A stretch of 14,888 nucleotides of DNA from JADJOY01 sp964450125 (GTDB lineage: Bacteria; JADJOY01), in the NCBI GenBank assembly GCA_964450125.1, contig CAYVDO010000190.1:1-14888 (forward strand). Reading direction: 5' to 3'. The first letter of the stretch is position 1, and each line of letters opens with the position of its first letter. Both the position numbers and the translations under genes were made by a program. Of this stretch, positions 1 to 8,201 are shown piece by piece. The notes beneath the pieces are model-generated. The model did not search any database, had not been told where the DNA came from, and saw nothing but the letters and a program-made list of their open reading frames with translations.

Positions 1-293
1 CTCACGATTCAGGTCCTCGCAGCACTTCGCTCGGAAACGCTGCATCGCTCGTACCGAGCAGACCGTGAGCGCCCATCGTCCCTACTCGAGCGGGAGACGT
101 GCGCGTCGCGGCGTCGCGTGGTTACCGCGAGGTGTCCTCTGGGTCGCATGCCGGCCCGTCGCGCCTCCGACCGAATGCGTGATTCGGGCGAGATCACGGC
201 GAAATCGCCGGGCGGATGCGACTGGCGTGCGCATGGAAACGGATCTTGCACCTCCACGGCGCTCAGGAGCTCGCTCCTGCCGGGCTTTCGAAC
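1..293. other. Leader region without a recognisable gene
   Basis: I see no convincing coding sequence here; the open frames on both strands are arginine/proline-rich and have no Shine-Dalgarno. The first 70 bases hold nested short dyads: CTCACG at 1-6 faces CGTGAG at 64-69, and GCTCGG at 29-34 faces CCGAGC at 54-59. A small 5-bp hairpin (CGGCG-AAAT-CGCCG) lies at 197-210. The region should contain the promoter of the + strand dehydrogenase operon, but no clear sigma-70 or correctly spaced sigma-54 element is visible. Confidence 0.5.
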
Positions 294-1729
<1,436 letters not shown>

Positions 1730-1736
<7 letters not shown>

Positions 1737-3043
1737 GCTCTTCCGGCGAGCGCACGCACGGCGCGTACGACGTCGTGGTGATCGGCGCCGGACCGGCGGG
1801 GCTCGCCGCAGCCATCGGCGCCCGGGAAGGCGGTGCCGAGCGGGTGTTGGTGGTGGATCGGGAGCGCGAGCCGGGCGGCATCCTCAATCAGTGCATCCAC
1901 AACGGCTTCGGGCTTCATCACTTCGGCGAGGAGCTGACTGGCCCCGAGTACGCACAGCGCTTTCTCGGTCGAGTGAAGGAATGTGGCATCGAGCTGCTGG
2001 TGGACACTCACGTCCTCGACGTCGACGACACCTGCGGGGTGAAGGTCATGAGCGCCGCGCTGGGCGTACGCACCATCGCGACCAGCGCCACGGTGCTCGC
2101 GATGGGCGCACGTGAGCGCACCCGGGGCGCGATCCGGATCGCCGGCACGCGTCCCGCCGGCGTGCTCACCGCAGGCCTGGCACAGAAGATGGTGAACCAG
2201 CTCGGTGTGCTGCCGGGACGGCGCATCGTGATCCTGGGCTCGGGCGACGTCGGCCTGATCATGGCGAGGCGGCTGGTACTCGAGGGCGCGGAGGTGCTGG
2301 GCGTGTTCGAGATCCAGCCCCATCCCACCGGTCTCACGCGCAACGTGGTGCAATGCCTCCACGACTTCGCGATCCCGCTCCATCTCTCGACCACCGTGGT
2401 GCGCGTGAGCGGCCGCGATCGCGTCGAGAGCGCCACGGTCTCGCCCGTCGACGCCGCGTTCACGCCGATCGCCGGACAGAGCTGGGAGATCCCGTGTGAC
2501 ACCCTGCTGATTTCGGTGGGGCTCATCCCCGAGAACGAGCTCTCGCGCGGGCTGGGCGTAGCACTGGATCCGCTCACCGGCGGGCCGGTGGTGTCGAGCA
2601 CGCTCGAAACCTCCCGCCGCGGTGTGTTCGCGTGTGGCAACGTCGTGCACATCCACGATCTCGTGGACTTCGTGAGCGAGGAGGCGGCCATCGCGGGACG
2701 GGCTGCGGCGGCTCATGCGGATGGCTCGCGCCCGCCTCCCGACAACATCCGGGTGCTACCCGGCGAGAACGTCGCCTCGTGCGTGCCGCACACGATCGCC
2801 TCCGATCGCGAGCACGTGATCTACCTGCGCGTGAAACGCTCGTTCGAGAAGTGCGTGATCCGCCTCGGCGACGTGCTGGAGCGCAAGCTCCGCTACGCGG
2901 TGCCCGCAGAGACCGTGACGCTCAAAGTGCGGCCGCAGGTGCTTCATGCGTTCCACGGCGACGCGCTCAGGATCGACGTGCTACCGCGCACGGACGCGAG
3001 CGCGGTCGATGCCCCCGACGTCCACGAACGGCACGTATCGTGA
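1730..3043 (+). CDS. NAD(P)/FAD-dependent oxidoreductase, second subunit of the GlpA-like complex
   Basis: The 437-residue protein is a two-dinucleotide-fold flavoprotein. An FAD-binding Rossmann motif VVVIGAGPAGLAAA lies near residue 15, the GGILNQCIHNGFGLHHF segment follows, and a second NAD(P)-type motif VILGSGDVGLIMARR lies near residue 170. The C-terminal FAD signature is GVFACGNVVHIHDLVDFVS. The start is GTG at 1730, preceded by GGAGAG at 1719-1724 with 5-base spacing, and it overlaps the stop of the upstream gene (GTGCTGA). In Thermotoga-type operons this partner sits between a GlpA-like protein and a DUF1667 protein, as here, and probably passes electrons from the first subunit to NAD or another acceptor. 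The conserved NQCIHNGFG stretch is shared with the family; no redox-active CxxC of thioredoxin-reductase type is seen. Family is certain; the electron acceptor is inferred. Confidence 0.9.
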
Positions 3044-3411
3044 CGGCAACCGCCACCTATCTGTGCATCGAATGCCCGCTCGGCTGCCGTCTCGAAGTCG
3101 ACGACCGCGACGGCGACGTCGTCGAGGTGCGCGGCTTTTCCTGCAAGCGCGGGCAGGAATACGCACGCCAAGAGCACGTCGATCCGCGGCGTACCGTGAC
3201 CACCACCGTGGCGATGTCGGGCAGCGTGTGGGCGCGCCTGCCGGTGAAGACGACCCAGCCGGTGCCCAAGGCGCGGGTGCGCGACGTGTGCCGGTCGCTA
3301 CGTGCGCTACGCGTGGCTGCGCCCGTGGCCCTCGGCCAGGTCATCGTGCCCGACGTGCTGGGGCTGGGCATCGACGTGATCGCGACCCGCGACATGCCGA
3401 AGCTCGACTGA
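3040..3411 (+). CDS. DUF1667 domain protein, small Cys-containing subunit
   Basis: The 123-residue protein matches the DUF1667 family, which is almost always encoded after a GlpA-like/oxidoreductase pair. The N-terminal half carries four cysteines in the order CIECPLGC, then FSCKRG (residues about 7-45), a pattern suited to an iron-sulfur or zinc site. The middle has the family stretch TVTTTVAMSG and LPVKTTQPVPK. The start is GTG at 3040, overlapping the upstream TGA (GTGA), so translation is probably coupled; no separate Shine-Dalgarno is needed or seen. It is the last gene of the operon. The 73 bases to the convergent FG-GAP gene contain no clear terminator hairpin. Its biochemical role is not established; being an electron-transfer subunit of the dehydrogenase complex is an inference. 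Confidence 0.88.
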   Translation: MTATATYLCIECPLGCRLEVDDRDGDVVEVRGFSCKRGQEYARQEHVDPRRTVTTTVAMSGSVWARLPVKTTQPVPKARVRDVCRSLRALRVAAPVALGQVIVPDVLGLGIDVIATRDMPKLD

Positions 3412-3484
3412 CCTCTCGTGGCAGCGGCGGGGACGAGCGCGAGCCCGCACGCGCGGCCAGCCACGTCGAGCTGCGCGGCTGCGT

Positions 3485-5113
3485 TCAATCGCCGTGGGCG
3501 CCCGTCCAGTCGGTGGTGTCGCCGCCCTCGAAGTCGTCGACGAAGATCCAGGTGAGCTCGGGAAGTGCCACGAGCCGCTCGCCGAATCGATCGCCCGCCT
3601 CCGGCACACCTTCGACACCCGACGAGTTCTGGGTCCATTCCTGACTGCCCGTCACGGTGAGGCCGCTCGGGCTGCCGTAGGCGATGTTCACGGAGCCTGC
3701 GTCGACATTGCCGCCGGACGGATTCCCGGGAACGCCGATGGCGAGGTCGGCGCGGTTGTCACAGTCGAAGTCACCGGCGGCGAGCGACGTGCCGAACTCG
3801 TCACCGGCGCCCGGAGTGCCAGCCATTCCCGGCGTGCCCTGGGTGAGCGCCAGGTTTCCAGCAGAGCTCAAACCATCACCGGAGCCGTAGATCACCTGCA
3901 CGAGACCCGCGTCCACGATTTCTTCGCTCGTCGCATAGTCCTCGCCCGGAACACCGATGCCGAGGTCCGCGTAGCCGTCGCGGTCGAAATCGCCCGTTTC
4001 GAGCGACCAGCCGAAGCGATCGCCCGTCTCGGCCCACGAGGAAATCCCCGAGCTCTCCTGATCCCAGCGCTGCGACCCTGCGGTGATGAGCCCGCCCGCG
4101 GTGCCATAGAGCACGAAGACCGCTCCAGCGTCGTCGGCGATGTCGCCGTCGTAGGGTGCGCCGACGGCGAGGTCGTCACGGCCATCACGGTTGAAGTCGC
4201 CCGCCGCCAGCGACCAGCCGAAGAAATCGCCACCGACGCTCGTACCGTCGTTCAGGTCGTCCTCGCGGAATATCTGATCGCCGGTCGCCGAGAGGCCGAC
4301 GTTGCTGCCGTAGATCACGTGCACCTGGCCGATGTTCCCGAAGCTTCCCCACCCCTCCCCGGGCACGCCGATCGCGAGGTCGTCGAAGCCGTCGCCGTCG
4401 AAGTCTCCAACCGCCACCGCGAATCCGAAACGATCGTCTTCCTCGATGTCGTCCGGGATCCCCGAGCTGCGCTGGGACCACATCTGGCTACCGGCGCTGC
4501 TCAAACCGTCCGCGCTGCCGTACAGGACGTTGACGACGCCCGCCTTGATCCAGTCCCAACCGATCCCCACTTCGACCGGATACCAGTCGTGCCACACGCC
4601 GACCGCGAGGTCGTCGTAGCCGTCACCATCGAAATCGCCGGTGGCGTTGGCGAACCCGAAGAACTCCTCGTCGTATGCGTCGCTTAGAACCCCGCCGGTG
4701 TCCTGCGTCCACATCTGGCTACCGGTGTACGCAAGGCCGGTGAAGTAACCGTAGATGACGTTGATCGCCCCTCCGATGGCCGTCGAGCTCAGCTCCTCGA
4801 AAGGCACACCGACGATCAGATCGGAGTGCAGGTTGCCGTCGAAGTCGCCGCTCGCCAATCCGTAACCAAACTGGTCGCCCGCCTCGCAACCACCGCCGAT
4901 TCCAGTCACGTCTTGGTGCCAGATGTCATCGGCGGCGCTCGAGATCCCGGCCTCGGTGCCGTAGAGCGCGTTCACCGCGCCCGCATCGGCGGCACCCGCA
5001 CCGTCGTGCGGCGCGCCGATGGCGAGCGCCGCGCATTGGGCTCTAGCCACGCTCGCACCCGTCAACGTCGCGATCGCAATCACGATCCACGCACGCCATT
5101 GCCGTGAGCACAT
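3485..5113 (-). CDS. Secreted FG-GAP repeat (integrin alpha-type) beta-propeller protein
   Basis: The 542-residue protein has a Sec signal peptide (RQWRAWIVIAIATLTGAS, cleavage probably after ARA near residue 25). Six FG-GAP/calcium-loop repeats follow, with GDF(D/N) motifs near residues 89, 159, 236, 305, 374 and 447, a period of about 70. The consensus is FG-GDFDGDGxDDLAIGVPG, whose DxDxDG loop binds calcium in known propellers. The mature N terminus starts mid-blade (ALAIGAPHDG) and the C terminus ends with an incomplete blade (DRFGERLVALPELTWIF), which together would close a seven-bladed propeller. The protein ends in a short tail FVDDFEGGDTTDW. The ATG at 5113 has a good ribosome site AAAGGGGG at 5119-5126; 66 more in-frame upstream codons overlap the kinase gene and lack a signal. 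It is probably an exported surface or adhesion-type protein. Its ligand is unknown. Confidence 0.88.
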   Translation of the reverse strand: MCSRQWRAWIVIAIATLTGASVARAQCAALAIGAPHDGAGAADAGAVNALYGTEAGISSAADDIWHQDVTGIGGGCEAGDQFGYGLASGDFDGNLHSDLIVGVPFEELSSTAIGGAINVIYGYFTGLAYTGSQMWTQDTGGVLSDAYDEEFFGFANATGDFDGDGYDDLAVGVWHDWYPVEVGIGWDWIKAGVVNVLYGSADGLSSAGSQMWSQRSSGIPDDIEEDDRFGFAVAVGDFDGDGFDDLAIGVPGEGWGSFGNIGQVHVIYGSNVGLSATGDQIFREDDLNDGTSVGGDFFGWSLAAGDFNRDGRDDLAVGAPYDGDIADDAGAVFVLYGTAGGLITAGSQRWDQESSGISSWAETGDRFGWSLETGDFDRDGYADLGIGVPGEDYATSEEIVDAGLVQVIYGSGDGLSSAGNLALTQGTPGMAGTPGAGDEFGTSLAAGDFDCDNRADLAIGVPGNPSGGNVDAGSVNIAYGSPSGLTVTGSQEWTQNSSGVEGVPEAGDRFGERLVALPELTWIFVDDFEGGDTTDWTGAHGD

Positions 5114-5232
5114 GACCGCCCCCTTTCCGTGCGAGCCGTCCTCGACGACGCCCGCCGCTTCGGTAGCGGTGGAAATTCCGTGCCGCGACGGCAAGTGCGC
5201 GACCTGGCGACGCGCCCTGGGAACGCTCCCGA

Positions 5233-7050
5233 TCAAGCCGACTCGGGCGGCGTACCGATCGGCAGACTGAAGTGGAACGTGGTGCCGGCGCCGGGCTGCG
5301 AACGCAGCCAAATCCGCCCGCCGTGCCCGAGCACGATCTCGCGCGCGATCATGAGGCCCAGCCCCATACCGCGGCGTCGCGAGCTGCTCCCGCGGAAGAA
5401 TGCCTTGAAGACGTGGGCTTGCTCCTCGTGCGGAATGCCCGGTCCCTGATCGGCCACCGAGACCAGCACTCGCCGCGAGCGGGCCAAGGTTGCGCGGACG
5501 TGCACCTCCGTGCCGCGCGGTGCGTATGCCAGTGCATTGTCCACGAGGTTGCCGAGAACCTGGTGAATCCGGTGGCGATCGCCCCAGCAGAGCGGCAACC
5601 TGGGGTCGACCACGACCCTCAATCGCACGCCGGCATTCTCGAAACGCGTCGCCTGCGAGGCCGTCACGTCCTCGACCACCGCGCGCAGATCGAGCGGCCG
5701 CCGGTGCATCGACAGCAGCCCGCGTTCGAAGCTCGAGACGTCGAGCAGGTCGGATACGAGACGATCCATGAACTGCACCGACTCGTCGAGGCGCTGCACT
5801 GCGCGGACGCGCGCGTCGTCCTCGGCGGCGTTCTCGAGACGCGCGATGTCGAGGGACAGCACGTTGAGGGGCCGGCGCAGCTCGTGCGCGACCATGCCCA
5901 GCACGCGGTCGCGGCTCTGCGATGCACCCTGCAGCATCGCGAGGATGCGTGCATTCTGGTGGCTGACGGCGAGGCGACTCGCGATGGACTGGAGCAGCCC
6001 AAGATCGTCCGCGCTGAACGGGGTGTTGGCGCGCGCCACCGCGAGGATGCCGAGCGCCTGATCTCGGTCGCGCAGCGGCGCCACGACCACGTGCTCGCGC
6101 ATCGCGCCGACCTCGAGCCCCTCGCCGGCAGCGGCACGATCGAACGCGGCATGCGCCACGCGCAGGTCCGCACGTGCGAGCTGCGTCGAATCGATGCCCA
6201 GCTCGCTCGCCGTCGCGCCCTCCGGCGGCGTGAAGGCCAGCACCGGATCGCGGTCGGCGGCAGCGCCGGGAGCAGCGAGTGCCGTGACGTGGTGGAAGCG
6301 CTCGCCCTTGGAGTCCTCGAGAATCACCGCACAGCCATCGGCCCAGCTCGGCACGATCGTGAGCGCCACGGATCGCAGCAACACGTCGCTGGGCCGCAGC
6401 GGACCGAACGCCTCACCGAGGCGATCGAGGAGTGCGAGCCTGCCAGCCGATTGCCGGATCTCCGCCCAGCGTCGCCGCATCGCCTGCAGCGCGCGCACCA
6501 GGTGCCGCGAGCGACGATGGACGGATGCCGGAACACTCTCCATCTCCGCAGCGGCGTGATCGGCGAGCAGTTCCAGCCGGCGGTCCGACAGCGCCTCCGG
6601 GTCGCGCAACGCGCGGCCGAGCTCGATGGTGCGGCCGTTGCCGACGGCGCCGCTCACGTGAACGTGGTCGAGCACCCGCCGCGCGGCCTCGACCTCCTCG
6701 GACGCGAGGAGATCGGCCTCCCCTGCATCGCTGGACCGTCCAGCATCCGGCGCTGGGGCGACGTGCACCTCCGTCACGAGCATCGGCTCGCCCACCGCCC
6801 AGGTCAGGAAAACGTCGGCATGGCCTCCCCCGGCCTCGCGCACGGTTCGCCGTGCCACGCGGTCGGCGATCTCGCCGAGCGACTCGCAGTCCACGTCGCG
6901 GACACCGAGGATCCGAGCCAACGCACGGACCCGCCCCCCGATGCGCTCGACGTCGGCGTCGTCTGCGAGACGTCCTTCGACCAGGGTGACGAAATCGCGC
7001 GCCCGGAGTGAGCGCGCGATCGTCCGACCGCGTCGCGACATTCCTGCCAT
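5233..7050 (-). CDS. Soluble GAF-domain sensor histidine kinase with degenerate RsbT-like N terminus
   Basis: The 605-residue protein has no membrane segment. Residues about 55-148 resemble an RsbT/RsbW-type GHKL fold in which catalytic boxes are lost: IADRVARRTVREAGGG replaces the N-box, and EAARRVLDHVHVSGAVGNGR resembles the closing strand and helix. A GAF-like region follows (about 220-365). The kinase core holds the H-box MVAHELRRPLN (H389), N-box GNLVDNALAYA (N501, N505), G1 DQGPGIP, F-box VFKAFFRG and G2 GMGLGLMIA, ending GAGTTFHFSLP. All residues needed for autophosphorylation are present. Starts are uncertain: ATG at 7050 or 7041, or TTG at 7077; none has a clear ribosome site. The likely partner is the NtrC-type regulator at 8202-9635, with one lipoprotein gene between. 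A soluble GAF kinase should sense a cytoplasmic signal. Confidence 0.9.
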   Translation of the reverse strand: MAGMSRRGRTIARSLRARDFVTLVEGRLADDADVERIGGRVRALARILGVRDVDCESLGEIADRVARRTVREAGGGHADVFLTWAVGEPMLVTEVHVAPAPDAGRSSDAGEADLLASEEVEAARRVLDHVHVSGAVGNGRTIELGRALRDPEALSDRRLELLADHAAAEMESVPASVHRRSRHLVRALQAMRRRWAEIRQSAGRLALLDRLGEAFGPLRPSDVLLRSVALTIVPSWADGCAVILEDSKGERFHHVTALAAPGAAADRDPVLAFTPPEGATASELGIDSTQLARADLRVAHAAFDRAAAGEGLEVGAMREHVVVAPLRDRDQALGILAVARANTPFSADDLGLLQSIASRLAVSHQNARILAMLQGASQSRDRVLGMVAHELRRPLNVLSLDIARLENAAEDDARVRAVQRLDESVQFMDRLVSDLLDVSSFERGLLSMHRRPLDLRAVVEDVTASQATRFENAGVRLRVVVDPRLPLCWGDRHRIHQVLGNLVDNALAYAPRGTEVHVRATLARSRRVLVSVADQGPGIPHEEQAHVFKAFFRGSSSRRRGMGLGLMIAREIVLGHGGRIWLRSQPGAGTTFHFSLPIGTPPESA

Positions 7051-7071
7051 GATTCGCGAGACGGAATCATG
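7048..7071. repeat. Perfect 8-bp inverted repeat over the kinase start
   Basis: CATGATTC (7048-7055) and GAATCATG (7064-7071) are exact inverted copies separated by 8 bases (GCGAGACG). The left arm includes the candidate ATG of the histidine kinase at 7050. It could be an operator or a translation-blocking stem. A dyad of this size also arises by chance in 15 kb, so only the position makes it notable. Confidence 0.4.
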
Positions 7072-7087
7072 CGTCAAGTAACACGCT

Positions 7088-7142
7088 GCGCCACGGGCTG
7101 CGGTTCACTTGCGGGCTTGCGCCCACTCGTAGCCCGTGGCGC
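7088..7142. other. Large hairpin with perfect 12-bp stem upstream of the kinase gene
   Basis: GCGCCACGGGCT (7088-7099) and AGCCCGTGGCGC (7131-7142) are exact inverted copies around a 31-base loop that itself contains GGGC-TTGC-GCCC. It lies about 40 bases upstream of the kinase start on the - strand and 266 bases after the lipoprotein stop. A 12-bp perfect match is unlikely by chance. There is no U run, so a leader structure is as likely as a terminator. Confidence 0.6.
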
Positions 7143-7165
7143 TGGCGGTCGGTCGAAGGGCGCTC

Positions 7166-7188
7166 CGCGACCGCGCATGGCGGTCGCG
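7166..7188. other. Hairpin, 9-bp stem with 5-base loop
   Basis: CGCGACCGC (7166-7174), loop GCATG, GCGGTCGCG (7180-7188). It is an exact inverted repeat in the same spacer as the larger hairpin at 7088-7142 and could fold in RNA from either strand. There is no U tract. Confidence 0.5.
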
Positions 7189-7407
7189 CTCGTGGGACGT
7201 GAGCCCCAGTCGCACGGGCGCGGCACGAGCGCTCCATCGGCACCACATGCTCGAGCGGGGGCGGGCCGAGCGGGTTGACGGCCCGGCGCCCCGAAAGAGT
7301 CGCGCCTTCTTCGAGGCGCGGGCCGATGCGGACACCCGAGGAAGCCTTCAGCGAGCAGCCTCGGTCGGCCGCTCACGACGGCGACCGCTCTCGGCAGCGT
7401 CGCGCGC

Positions 7408-7872
7408 TCACGCGGGCGGCACGTCCTCGATGCCTTCGAGCGTTCCGACGTCGTGGAAGACCACCGCCTGTTCGTTAGCGGTCACGTGTATGTCCACGAG
7501 CAAGCGGCGAGCGTTGTCCTGGAACGCACCGCTCGAGTTGCTCTCGACCGGGATCAGAAGCTCGTGAAGAAAGTCTCCGTCCGCGTTGGTATCGAGCGTG
7601 ACGCCGAGGATCTGGAACGAATCGGCGCCGAGCGGCTCGCCGATCAGCCCCACGCCGAAGAGCCCGTTGTAGGACGCAACGACTCCCACCAGCCGATCTT
7701 CGGAGGGGAAGTAGCGGACGGTCATCTGTCCTTCGTCGAACTGGTACACGTACACGGCGTCGTCGAGATCGTCCCGAATCGTGAAATTGACTCCGGGGTC
7801 GTCGCCACTGCACGCGGCCAGCGTCAAGCCACACGCGACGAGACACGACTGCACAGCGCGTTCGAGGGTCAT
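7408..7872 (-). CDS. Small putative outer-membrane lipoprotein, unknown function
   Basis: The 154-residue protein starts with MTLERAVQSCLVACGLTLAAC, a short lipoprotein signal with lipobox LAAC and the acylated cysteine at residue 21. Ser-Gly-Asp follow the cysteine, so no inner-membrane retention aspartate is present at +2 and an outer-membrane destination is likely. The mature part (DPGVNFTIRDDLDDAVYVY and onwards) is acidic and beta-rich by eye, with no family I can name. The ATG at 7872 has a strong ribosome site GGAGGAG at 7880-7886, seven bases away, which decides the start over the longer frame to 7935. It lies between the response regulator and histidine kinase genes on the same strand, so it may be an envelope accessory of that signalling pair, although the flanking hairpins suggest it may be transcribed separately. 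Confidence 0.8.
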   Translation of the reverse strand: MTLERAVQSCLVACGLTLAACSGDDPGVNFTIRDDLDDAVYVYQFDEGQMTVRYFPSEDRLVGVVASYNGLFGVGLIGEPLGADSFQILGVTLDTNADGDFLHELLIPVESNSSGAFQDNARRLLVDIHVTANEQAVVFHDVGTLEGIEDVPPA

Positions 7873-7981
7873 GATCGATCTCCTCCACGCCTCACCAGCG
7901 CCAGCGCTCGCGAAGCGTTCGCGGGTTGCGCGCACGGCGGCGCGCGGTTCGAAGGGCTACGGCATTCGATGACGTTCGAGA

Positions 7982-8025
7982 TCGGCGTGTGGCGAGCCGC
8001 ACGATCCGTGCGGCCGGCACGCCGA
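7982..8025 (-). terminator. Two-stage hairpin, possible factor-independent terminator without U tract
   Basis: An outer 8-bp stem TCGGCGTG (7982-7989)/CACGCCGA (8018-8025) encloses an inner 8-bp stem GCCGCACG (7996-8003)/CGTGCGGC (8007-8014) with a 3-base loop. The internal loop is 6 by 3 bases. It lies 177-220 bases after the regulator stop and about 110 bases upstream of the lipoprotein start. The absence of a U run leaves a leader-RNA role open. Confidence 0.45.
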
Positions 8026-8148
8026 GAACGCCCGACGCCCAAGGGAGTGCATCCGCCATGCCCGCAACACGCCAGACGTGATCGCCGGAGACCTCCGAAA
8101 CGACTCGGGAAATCACCGCGACCAGGCGACAGGGGTGCGCGCGCCGGT

Positions 8149-8168
8149 GGCGCTTTCTACAAAGCGCC
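8149..8168 (-). terminator. 8-bp hairpin after the regulator gene, with TTTCTACAA core
   Basis: GGCGCTTT (8149-8156), loop CTAC, AAAGCGCC (8161-8168) form a perfect stem 33 bases beyond the regulator stop, which suits a terminator. No U tract follows on the - strand. The core 9-mer TTTCTACAA is also found in the dyad at 10094-10108, so this could instead, or also, be a protein-binding site. Confidence 0.45.
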
Positions 8169-8201
8169 GCAGCGGCCAGGTCAGCGCGAGTGATGGGTGC
8201 G

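Larger units (their letters stand above)
7078..7407. other. Non-coding, hairpin-rich spacer between lipoprotein and kinase genes
   Basis: No plausible gene is seen; the open frames are arginine/proline-rich shadows. Four hairpins occur in 240 bases: 7088-7142 (12-bp perfect stem), 7166-7188 (9-bp stem, 5-base loop), 7262-7285 (7-bp CGGGCCG/CGGCCCG) and 7301-7320 (6-bp CGCGCC/GGCGCG). None is followed by a U tract on either strand. The block could terminate the lipoprotein transcript, act in the 5' leader of the kinase mRNA, or encode a structured RNA. Confidence 0.5.
7873..8201. other. Non-coding spacer with two strong hairpins
   Basis: This stretch lies between the regulator stop and the lipoprotein start. 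It holds the hairpins at 8149-8168 and 7982-8025, listed separately, and the lipoprotein ribosome site. It presumably contains the lipoprotein promoter; no sigma-54 match or clear -35/-10 pair is visible. The open frames across it look like shadows. Confidence 0.5.

Noticed and set aside
234..252. TGG and TTGC elements before the GlpA-like gene as a sigma-54 promoter
   Set aside because: The GG to GC distance is 11 bases, outside the strict spacing, and CAC is absent.
5191..5204. GG-N10-GC match (GGTCGCGCACTTGC) upstream of the FG-GAP gene
   Set aside because: Spacing fits and TTGC is present, but the CAC of the -24 element is missing; such a match is frequent by chance in GC-rich DNA.
7074..7376. 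100-residue frame on the - strand that ends on the TTG candidate start of the kinase
   Set aside because: Arg/Pro-rich product, GTG start without ribosome site, and it runs through four hairpins; probably not coding.
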